Assembly: GCF_002091755.1 (NCBI RefSeq) | Contig: NZ_BDAI01000013.1 | Coordinates: 1-64,000 of the forward strand | Source: Pseudomonas nitroreducens NBRC 12694 | GTDB taxonomy: Bacteria > Pseudomonadota > Gammaproteobacteria > Pseudomonadales > Pseudomonadaceae | Direction: 5' to 3' | DNA length: 64,000 bases | In this document: one piece after another, positions 33,800 to 44,500 of the stretch | Layout: every line of letters starts with the position of its first letter | Numbering within the stretch: the first letter of the stretch is position 1 | Made by a program: the position numbers and the translations under genes | The notes under the pieces: generated by a model | Told to the model about the DNA's origin: nothing | Database searches by the model: none | Seen by the model: the letters and a program-made list of their open reading frames with translations, nothing else

Positions 33800-35557
33800 A
33801 TGTCCCTGCCAGGATGTGCATCCATGATCGGTAGCGCGCTGCGCACGATCGGCCGCTGTTCCCTTCTGCTGTTCGCCGCATTGTGGCCCGGCGCTGGCCA
33901 TGCCGCCGGGCCGGGTGCGGTAATCGAGAACGCGGTGCGCCAGGCCGACCGCCTGCAACGCGACACGATCGAACGCCTGCAGCAGCAACAGCAACAGGAC
34001 CGCAGTTCCGCCGAGCCACCCACGCACCTGCAGGTTCCGGCCGGCAAGGCGCGGGAGCTGCCCGAAGGCCCCTGCCGGGATATCCGCTCTATCGAGGTAC
34101 GCGGTGCGAAGCTGATCCGCCCCTCTAGCGTCGACCTGCTGGTGCAGCCCTACCAAGGCAAGTGTCTGGGCGTGCGGGAGATCGAGCAGGTGCTGTCGGC
34201 CATTACCGCGGCGTATATCGCCAAGGGCTATGTGGCGGCGCGGGCTTACCTGCCGGCGCAGGATCTTTCCGGCGGTACGCTGACGGTGGACGTGGAGGAG
34301 GGCCGGGTCGAGACGATCCGCGTGGAGGACGGCGGCGCCGGCTCCATCTCAGTGCCCAACGTCGCGCCCGGGGTGGTCGGCAAGCCGCTGAACCTGCGCG
34401 ATCTCGAACAGGCGCTGGACCAGATCAACCGTCTGCCTTCCAACGACGCGGTGATGGACATCGCGCCGGGCAGTGCGCCGGGTGACAGTGTGGTGCTGTT
34501 CAGCAACCATCCCATGCGACCGGCACGACTGAACCTCACCTACGACAACTATGGCCAGGATTCCACCGGGCAGAACCAGGCCGGCGCCAACCTGGCATTG
34601 GACAACCCGCTGGGCTTCAACGACTTCCTCAGCCTCACCCATCGGCGTGCCGTGCCCTATGACGCTGGCAGCCGCGCGTCGTACCTGAGCAACCTGAGCT
34701 ACGTGGTGCCTTTCGGCTACGCCACGGTCAGTTTCAATGCCTCCGACACCCATTACGCCAGCCACATCCGTACGGCCGGCGGCACTCGGTTGCGCACCAG
34801 CGGCGATTCCAGTTTCTACTCGCTGCGGACCGACTACGTGGCCTGGCGCGGCCAGCAATCACTGTGGAACCTGTCGGCGACGCTGACCCGCAAGGACTTC
34901 AAGAACTACCTGGAAGACATCTACCTGGACGTCAGCAGTCGCAAGCTGACCGTGCTGGACCTGGATTCGTCCTTCACCACCCAGTTGCTCGGCGGCTCGT
35001 TCACCGTAAACGCTGGGGTTTCCCGTGGCCTGAAACTGTTCGATGCGCTGGATGACCCGTCCGGCCTGCCGGACTACGCGCCCCGTGCGCAGTACACCGC
35101 GTTCAAGTACGGCGCCAACTGGTTCCGGCCGTTCCTGATGCTCGGCCAGTCGTGGAGCTTCACCTCGCAGTTCACCGGGCAGAAGGCGCAGGACGTGCTC
35201 TACGGCTCCGAGCAGATACTCGTCGGCAGCCTCTATAGCGTGCGCGGCTTCGAGGACCAAAGCCTGTCGGGCGACAACGGCTGGTTCCTGCGCAACCAAC
35301 TCAACCTGCACCGCAGCTTCGCCCTGCGCCAGGGCCTGGCCGGACAGATCCGGCCCTATGTCGCGCTGGACCACGGCAAGGTGTGGAACCGCGAGCCCGG
35401 CCTGCCGCAAGGCAAGCTGACCGGCGCGGCGCTGGGCGTCAGCACCACCCTGGGGGTGTTCAACCTCGATGTCTTCCACGCCTGGCCTCTCGAGAAGCCG
35501 GATTTTCTCGATCGCCCCAGCGATTCCACCTACTTCAGCGCCAGCCTGAGTTTCTGA
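33800..35557 (+). CDS. TpsB outer-membrane transporter of a two-partner secretion system (FhaC/ShlB family)
   Basis: This 585-residue Omp85-superfamily protein has a signal peptide (LLLFAALWPGAGHA), a periplasmic helix-rich linker with a Gln run, POTRA domains over about residues 75-240 (CRDIRSIEVRGAKLI marks the first), and a beta-barrel. The VRGF motif of loop L6 is at 481-484, and the protein ends in a Phe (SASLSF) as barrel proteins do. It exports the TpsA protein encoded 13 bases downstream. The ATG at 33800 is chosen for its strong Shine-Dalgarno; the ATG at 33824 is an alternative. Confidence 0.93.
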   Translation: MSLPGCASMIGSALRTIGRCSLLLFAALWPGAGHAAGPGAVIENAVRQADRLQRDTIERLQQQQQQDRSSAEPPTHLQVPAGKARELPEGPCRDIRSIEVRGAKLIRPSSVDLLVQPYQGKCLGVREIEQVLSAITAAYIAKGYVAARAYLPAQDLSGGTLTVDVEEGRVETIRVEDGGAGSISVPNVAPGVVGKPLNLRDLEQALDQINRLPSNDAVMDIAPGSAPGDSVVLFSNHPMRPARLNLTYDNYGQDSTGQNQAGANLALDNPLGFNDFLSLTHRRAVPYDAGSRASYLSNLSYVVPFGYATVSFNASDTHYASHIRTAGGTRLRTSGDSSFYSLRTDYVAWRGQQSLWNLSATLTRKDFKNYLEDIYLDVSSRKLTVLDLDSSFTTQLLGGSFTVNAGVSRGLKLFDALDDPSGLPDYAPRAQYTAFKYGANWFRPFLMLGQSWSFTSQFTGQKAQDVLYGSEQILVGSLYSVRGFEDQSLSGDNGWFLRNQLNLHRSFALRQGLAGQIRPYVALDHGKVWNREPGLPQGKLTGAALGVSTTLGVFNLDVFHAWPLEKPDFLDRPSDSTYFSASLSF

Positions 35558-35570
35558 GGAAGCAGCCGTC

Positions 35571-38500
35571 ATGAACCACGTCTATCGAGTGATCTGGAGT
35601 TTGTGCCGCAACGCCTTCGTCGTCGCCTCGGAGCACGCCTGCTCCCAGGGTAAGCGCGGCGCGGCCGGTGCGGGGAGCGCAGGGGCGGGCGGGAAGATCG
35701 GGGTGTTCGTGCTGGGCAGCCTGTCCGCCGCGCTCTACGCGCAGTCGGCGCTGGCCGGCGGGGTGCAGACTGCCGATGGCAACACTCAGGCCTACCGAGC
35801 CGGCAACGGTGTGCAGGTCATCGACATCGCTGCCGGCAATGCCGCCGGTGTCTCGCACAACCGCTACATCCAGTACAACATCGACCCCAGCGGCCAGGTG
35901 CTCAACAACAACTCGGCGAAGACGGGCACGGGAGCCCTGCAGTCGCAGCTGGCAGGCCAGGTGATGCCGAACCTCAACCTGAACGATCAGGCGCGGGTCA
36001 TCCTCAACGAGGTGGTGGCGAATAATCGTTCGAGCCTGCAAGGCTACGCCGAAGTGCTCGGCGGCAAGGCCGACGTGATCATTGCCAACCCATACGGCAT
36101 CACCTGCGCCGGCTGTGGTTTCATCAACAGTGACCGCGCGACTCTCACCACTGGCCAGCCGGTGCTGGGCGCGGACGGTTCGGTGAGCGGCTTCCAGGTC
36201 AACCGTGGCGATATCCTGGTCACCGGCAAGGGCCTGGATGGCCAGCGCCAGGACGTGCTCGACCTGGTGGCGCGCAACGTGCTGATCGATGGCCAGGTGA
36301 ACGGCAAGGATGTCGGCATCGTCGCCGGCAGCAACCGCTTCAATTATGCCGATCGCACCGTCAACGCCCTGGCGGCGGACGGCGACAAACCGGCCTACGC
36401 CATCGACTCCACGGCGCTGGGCGGCATGTACGCCAACCGCATCCGCCTGCTCGCGACCGAAGATGGCGTTGGCGTGCGCATGCGCGGCGAGGCGGCCAGC
36501 TCCAGTGACTTCACCCTGAGCGCTTCCGGACGGATCGAGCTGAACGGGCGGGTTGGCGCCGCGCAGAACCTGGCGGTGAAGTACACCGGCAGCCAGGTCG
36601 ATGGCGGCGCTCTGCAACTCAATGGCAGCAACGCCGAACTCAGCGCCAAGGGCGATATCGGACTCGATGCGGGCGTCGGTGGTGTCAGCCTGAACGCTGG
36701 CAAGCTGACCGCCGAGCGCGACCTTGGCGTGAGCGCTGCCAGCCTGCTGGACAGCTCCGCGGGCCAGAGTCGCTTCGCCGCCCGTAACCTGCGCCTGAGT
36801 ATCAGCGGCAATGCGGCGGTGGACGGTTCCGCCTGGGGGGCTGGCGGCGCATCGACCCTGCGTTTCGGCAGCCTGCAGGTGGGGGCCAGCGGCGCGAGCC
36901 TGTATGCCGGCAGCGGTCTTGATCTGCGCGGCCGCGGTGATGTGAACCTGGGCACGGCGACACTGAGCGCCGGGACCCGTGCACAATTGGCATCGGAAAC
37001 CGGCAGCCTGCGCAGCGCCGGCCAGGTGAAGGCGCAGAGTGGCCTGAGCCTGGAAGCGGCCGGGCAGTTGGAGAACGCCGGGCAACTGCTCAGCGGCGGC
37101 GATCTCGATGTACAGGGCGCCGGTTTGAGCAACAGCGGCACCGTGCAGGCGGCGGGTGCGCTGCGGTTGGGTGCTGCCGGGCGCGAGTTGAAGCTGGACA
37201 ACCAGGCGAGCGGCCAACTGCTGGGCGATACCCTGGCGATCCAGGCCGGCGCACTGACCAATGCCGGCACGCTGCAGGCGACGCACGGCAGCCAGATCAA
37301 CGCGCGAAGCCTGGACAATCGTGGGCAGATCCTCGGCTCAACGGTGGCTGGCAAGGACACGCAGATTCGCCTGAGTGGCGCGCTGGCCAACCAGGGGACT
37401 GTGCAATCGGCCGGCGCGTTGCGCATCGACGCCGATGGGGTGCTCGGCAACCGCGGCAAACTGCTGGCGCTCGATAGCGCGCATGGTGGTAGCAATGGCG
37501 CGCTGGACGTGAGCGCACAGCGAATCGACAACAGCGGTGTGCTGGATGGAGGCGGTGACTTGCGAGCTACCGCTCGCTCGGCTGCGGCCGACAGCTTCGT
37601 CAACAATGGCACGCTGCAAAGCGCCGGCGACCTGCACCTGGACGTGGGGGGCGCATTGAGCAACGGCGCCGGCGCCCAGGTCATCGCGGATGGCGCGCTG
37701 AGCGTGACCTCGGCCCTGGGCGATTTCAGCCTGGGCAACCTGGGGCTGCTGCAAGGACGCACGGGGCTGGCGCTGGGCGAGCTGAATCGCCGCGTTGCCC
37801 TGTTCAACAACGGCCAGGTGCTGACCGGCGGGCGTCTCGTGCTCGCGGGCTCAACACTGGAGAACCGTGGCGCGATCCAGGCGGGGAGCGGTACGCAAAT
37901 CACGGCGGGCAGCCTGCTCAATGCGGCAGCGGGCAAGCTGCTGGCGTCCACCGTGGCGGGCAGCCAGGACAACTTCAACCTGGGCAGCTTCGACAATCAG
38001 GGCCAACTGCAATCGGCTGGCAGCCTGAGCATCACCAGCAGCGACGCGCTGAAGAACAGCGGCACGCTGTGGGCCCAGTACGCCTCGGGCAGCCTGCTGT
38101 TGCAGGGCGGTGCGCTGAACAACAGCGGCAATATCGAGGGGGCGGGCGCAACGTCGCTGACCAGCGGCGGGCTACTGAGCAACAGTGGGCAGGTGCACAG
38201 CGCGGGGGATCTGGCGCTGAACGCACAGGGTGATGTGAGCAATACCGGCAGGTTGTTGGGGGACCGCAACCTCAGCCTCGATACCGCCACGGCGGCCAAT
38301 CTCACCAACACCGGGCGTATCCAGGCGGCCGGCAACCTGCGCATCGGCGACAACGCCGCACGGTTTGCCGCACTGAACAACAGCCTTTCCGGCGTATTGC
38401 TGGCCGGCAATGTGCTGAACCTGTACGGCGGCTCATTGGACAACCAGGGCAAGGCCAGCGCGGCGGGCACGATCACCGCGCAGTTGGACTCGCTGACCAA

Positions 38501-41500
38501 CGGCGCCGCGAACAACCACAGCGCGGCCATTGTTTCCGGCGGCCCCACCGGTGACAGTCAGTTCAGTATTGGCAATCAGCTGGACAATTACGGTGCCATT
38601 CACGCCAACGCCAACCTCAATCTGAACGCCAGCAGTATCAGCAACTACAACACGGGTGGGCTGTCGTCCCTGGGCGAGCTTGATGTGAGAGCTTCCAGCG
38701 GTGCGATCGACAACTACGGGGCGCTGTATGCCGGGCAGTGGTTGTGGTTGAACGCCACCGAGAACGGCGTATACAACCGCGTCGGCGCGACTATCGACAG
38801 TAGTGGCGGGGTGACCAGCAACAGCTACGACTTCGTCAACAACAGCTCGGTGGTGGCGCTGGGTGATATCGCCATCAGCGTTATCCGTAGCTTCACGAAC
38901 GAAACCACGCTGGCCAGCGGGCAATCCATCAGCAAGGCGCTGGGTGGCGCAGAGGAGATTCGTAACCGCAACTCCTGGCAGATTGCCAACGAGGGCAGTC
39001 TCGACAAGGGGATAAATGCCTGGGTCTACGAAGAAGACTTCACCCGGCGTGAGTATCTGGTGGGCATCACCGAGAGCGCGCTGCGGGCATTGCCCAAGGC
39101 GGGCATCATTGCCACCGGTTCCGGATCCCGGCTGAGCGTCAACTACGGTGGTTCCGGCCTCAACAAGATCGCTGTGCTCTCGGCGAGCAACGTCTCGATT
39201 GGCGGCACGGGTACGTTTATCAACGAGGACTTGACCCTCTATTCATTCGACTACACCCGTCGCTGGATTCGGGTTGACGATGAGAAGTCGTCGGCGGATG
39301 ACCACTTCGTCACCTGGGCCAGGATCAACCCCAATCGCGATGGCTGGGACGGTGACCCGGATGACGATGACAACGACATGTGGGATTGGAACCCCGGTTG
39401 GGGGTGGGCTCGCAGCGAGGAGATGTCCGGTGGCAGCTTCCCTGCGGAGCTGGAACGCTGGGCCCAGCAGGCATCCATCGCCGGGGCCGTGCGCAAAGGA
39501 ACTCCGACCAACCTGGGTGGCTTCGGTGCCGGGATCTTTGCGAGCGATTTTCGCTTCACCTCGGGCACATTGAACAACGCCGGTTCTCCCTATGCTGGCG
39601 ACCCTACCAGGGTTGCCCAGAGCGGTCTGATCTCTGGTTCCGTCAAGACTCGCAGCAGCGCGGGGGAGGGCAGTACAGTGGCCAGCGGTGTCAGTTCGCT
39701 GGGCGCCATCGATGCAGCCGGGCGCGTGGGTATCGTCGCCGGAGGCCCGTTGTCCTTCGCCTCCCTGGACCTGCGCCTGCCCAGCAATCCCAACGGCTAC
39801 TTTGTGATCAGCCGCGAGCCAGGCGCGGGCTTCCTGATCGAAACCAACCCGCTATTCGCCGTTGGCTCCGCTTACCTGGGCTCGGATTACCTGGCGCGAC
39901 TTTACGGATACGACACCGACACCCTGCAGAAACGCCTGGGCGATGCCGACTACGAGGCCTACCTGATCCGCCAGCAGCTGATCCAGCAGATCGGCAGCAA
40001 CGTGATCCACGGCTACGCCAACGAAGCTGAGCAGATGAAGCAGATGATGGATCAGGCCTATGCCCAGAGCGGAGCGCTGGGTCTGGAATTCGGCAAACCG
40101 CTGACAACCGAGCAGGCCGCTTCGCTGACCCAGGACATCGTCTGGATGGAGGAAGTCCAGGTGGGTGGCCAGAAGGTGCTGGCGCCGCGTGTCTATCTTG
40201 CCGCGAACACCATCGCGTCGGTCGCCACGGGGGCCGTGATTGCCGCCAATGACATCACTATCGGTGGCTCCGGTCTGAACAACACCGGCGGCACCATTGC
40301 TGGCAGCAACCGCCTGACGGTAAATACCAGCGGCGATATCAGCAACACCAGCGGCACCCTGCGCGGCGGCGACGTAAGCCTGGCGTCCAGTCAGGGCAGC
40401 ATTCGCAATCAGACTCTGGCCGAGCAGAATGGCGATAGCCATACCGCATCGACGAGCATTGGCAACACGGCAAGCATCGAGTCGACCGGCAACCTGGCGA
40501 TGAATGCCGGCAAGGACCTCACCGTTACCGGCGGCAACGTGGCCGCCCAGGGCAATGCGACACTCACCGCCGGCGAGAATGTCACCTTCGACACCATCGT
40601 CAGCCATACCACCACCACCACTGGCTACGTCGCGCCGGAGCACAGCGGCGGCAACGCCTGGGGATCGCAGACCACTACCGGCGATCAACACATCGGCTCT
40701 ACGCTGAGCAGCGGCGGCAACCTGGCGATCAGCAGCGGCGGGGATACCACCATTGCCGGCTCGACGGTCGGCGCGGGCGGTGATCTGGCCGTGAAGACCG
40801 GCGGTGACTTCAGCCTCGAGGCACGCCAGGATACGCGTTCCACCCAGACCAGCAGTCACGTATCCGGACTGGGTGTCGGCGGTGGGCTCGCGGGCAGCGA
40901 AACTATTACCACTGACGACTTCAAAGGCACCAACGCCGGCTCCGGCATCACCGTCGGCGGCAATGCCAGCGTGGACTCCAAGGGCAGCATGGCCCTGCAG
41001 GGTTCGTCGATGAAGGTCGCAGGTGATGCCGACATCGATGCCAGCAAGGGCATCAATGTACTCGATGGGCTGGACGAGGAGCGCCACAGCAAGACGACCG
41101 AGACTACGACCTTCCTCAAGGTGGGCGGCGCCGGCAACGCTTCGTCCAGCTCAGGCAGCGGCGCTCACGCTGGAGCCGAAGGTCGCAAGGCGTCGGCTGG
41201 TGCCGAGGCGACGGCCGACGCGCAGGCCTCCGGCAACGGCGACCTGAAGTTCTCCGAGCGCACCACCACCACCAGCAACTCCGGCTCGCGGACCAGCGTC
41301 GGTTCGACGCTGCAGGTAGGCGGCGACCTGCGTGCCAACACCGACGGTACGCTCAAGGTGCAAGGCTCGACGGTGCAGTCCGGTGGCGACATGACCCTGA
41401 ATGCCGGAAACACCGAAGTGCTTGCTGGCCGTAACGAAACCTGGAGCAACACCAGCACCTCCCGCGAGTCAACCGGCATCTTCAGCGACGGCAGCGCGCA

Positions 41501-44500
41501 GGCGGGCGCCCAGGCCAGCGCCGAAGCCCAGGCCGGCGTACCCGCTGGCGCCAAGACCGGCGCACAGGCCGCAGCGTCGGCCAGCGCCGAGGGTACGGCA
41601 ACCATCGGTGTGCGTACCGAGCACGACAGCAGTTCGGATTATTCCCTGCGCAACAGCGGCTCGACGCTCAAGGCCGGCGGCGACCTGAACCTGAGCAGCC
41701 AGGGCAACGCCACCTTCGTCGGGGCGAATGTGGTGTCCGGCGGCGATATCAACATCGCTGCGAAGAACATCGACAACCGCGCTGCACAGGACATCGACGA
41801 ACATTCCAGCGACCATTCCTCGCAAACGGCTGGCGTCTACTTTGGTGGTGATGCCAGCGCCCAGGCCTCCGCTGGCGCCCATGGCAAGGTGGGTAGCACC
41901 GGCGCCGGCGCCAAGGCCGAAGCCAGCGTTGGCGGTGAAGCCAACGGCAGCGCCGGGCTGCGTTACCAGCGCGAAGACAGCAGCGAAACCAGCGGTTCGG
42001 TGAGGCAGGTGACCTCCAGCTTCAAGGCCGGCGGCACGCTCACCCGCACCGCCACGGGCACCCTTACCGATCAGGGAACCCAGCTGGAGGCAGGCGGTGA
42101 CATCCACCAATCGGCGCGGGAAATCCGTGATGTGGCGGTGAGCGACAGCCAGTACAGCAGCAACGACGGCAGCCACCACGAGGCGCGGGTTGGTGTCGGT
42201 GCGAGCGCCGGAGCAGAAGCCGCCGCCGGTGCCAATCACAAGGGCGAAACTCAAGCCGGTGCGGGTGCCAGCGCAGGGGTGGGTATACGCGCCAGCTATG
42301 ACGGTGGCAGCGAAAGCGCCGAACAGCGCGATACCCAGGCGGTGACGACTCGCTACAAGGCCGGCGGCAACATCAACTCCAGCTCCAGCGGCACCACCCG
42401 ACTGATTGGTGCGCAGATGCAGGCCGGGGGCGACGTCAACCTGCAGGCCGGCACGCTGGACTACCAGGCTGCCCGTGACACCAGCAGCAGCGAGAGCCAT
42501 TCGCAGAGCACCAATGCCGAGCTCAAGGTGGATGTGGTGGGCAAGGCCGGCGGCGAGATGACCGCCGGGCACAGCCAGTCGCAGTCCAGCTCAAGCAGCA
42601 GCACGGCGCAGGTCGGTGGTATCAGCGCGGGAGGCAACCTAAACATCCGCACCCGGGGCGATACCACCCTGGAGGGCACCCAACTGGCGGCCGGCAACGG
42701 CGCAAGCATCGATGCCGGCGGCAACGTCAACTTCAAGGCGGCCCACGACACCGCCGAGAGCCAGTCCAGCTCCACCAGCGTCGAGGTCGGCGGCAGCACG
42801 GAGCGGGCGGGCAGTTCGTCGGTCAACGGTGGCTTCACCCACGATGAGTCCAACGACCGGAGCGATATGGCACGCGGCGGCAGCGTCCAGGCCGGTAATG
42901 GCGGAATCAGTATCCGCAGCGGCGGCGACAGCAATTTCGAGGGCGCTCGCCTGAGCACCGGCGGGGATACCGAAATCGCTGCGGGCGGCAACGTTCGTCT
43001 GGGTGCCACCAGCGGCACCGAGACCGGCGAGGGCAAGCGCCTGGAGGTGTCCGGAGGCCTGGAAACCAACGCGGCCGGCAGCAAGAAGAAGGGCAGCCTG
43101 GGCGCCGGCGAGTCGACTACCGACCGCGCGGCGTCCAGCGGTACTCTGATCCAGTCGGGCGGCAGCACGCGAGTCGCCGGCGGCACCGTGGTGGACCAGC
43201 AGGCGAGCATAGAGTCCGGCCAGGGCACGCAGATCAGCGGGACGCTGGTGAAGGTCGGTGCCGACAGCCATGACAACAGCGACGAGCGTCAGCTCAACCT
43301 GAAGATGAACCAGGACCCGAAGGACAAACCGGCCACGGGCGCTTCGGCTCAACCCCAGGCTGCCGCACGACTTCAGGCCCCCGGTGGCACCACCACCGCT
43401 GACGCGGCGATGCTCAAGTCGCTGGCCCAGAGCGCGCCCGCGCAGGTTGCCGGCGCTGGGACGGACGCGGCGAGGGTGACGCCGGTGGACATCAACGCGC
43501 TGCTTGAGCAAGCCCCGTCGCAATTGATTGAGGACCTCGTGAAGGCCAAGCAGCAGATCGAGGCGGAGAATGCTGCCTTCATCGCGCAGAAGCAGCAAAT
43601 GACCGGTACAGGAGAGTCTGAGGCCGCTAGTCCCGCCAAGCTCGCGGCGCTGGAACAGCACATGAACGACTTGATTGGGCAGTTGGAGGGGCCTGCCAAG
43701 GGCAAGCTGGATACCGCACAGCTGAATACGCTCATCGAGCAGGCAAAGCAGAAACAGAGTGGCACGCCGGACCTGACCCAAAGTCGCCCGCTGGAGCAGC
43801 CGGGCGATGCGGGCGCGCGCGAACAGGCGCAGCAGGCGAAGGAGGCTGCCTTGAAAGCACAGGCCAGTGCTGCCGCTGATGCGAAGAGCGAGCAACTGAA
43901 GAAACTTCAGGCGCAGAAGGACGCGGCGCTCAAGGCAGCACAGCAGACCGCCGGCAAGCCCGCCGAGAGTGAGGCTTCCGCATCGCCAGCTGCACCCGCC
44001 AGCGGGGCGCAGACCGGTCCGGGAACGGTGGCGGGACTGCCAGCCCGCACCAGCACTGCGGTCAGTGACGCCCAGCAGCAGTACCAGGACACCATGAATG
44101 AGGCCAACGGCCTCGTCCAGCAGATCAAAGACGGGGCGAACCCTCAGCAGACCCAGGCTGTCGAGCAGATACAGCAGCTCATCGCTCGCTTGTCGAGCTC
44201 CGCCAGTCAGCCGGACAACGCGGCGCAATTCGCGCAGATACAGGCGCAGATTGATTCGCTGATCAAGAGCCTGGGCGCCGCTTCGGCCAACGACGGTGCG
44301 GGCATGCGAGATGTGGGGGGCACAGGGGCGACCGCAGGGAAGACACTCTCCCCCGCTGCGCTGGATCAACTGCCACTGTTACTGCAGACATTGGGGGCTC
44401 AGCTTAATGCCGAACGTGTCGCTCGGGCACAATCGAAGCAGGAATCGACGGAGCAAACCATGCAGCAGGGCATGAGTGCGGCTGCAGCCGTTCAGGAAAA

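Noticed and set aside
36087..36124. The CxxC pair in the TPS domain (Cys179, Cys182) as a novel metal site.
   Set aside because: A cysteine pair after the NPYGI/NPNGI motif is common in FhaB/CdiA-like TPS domains.
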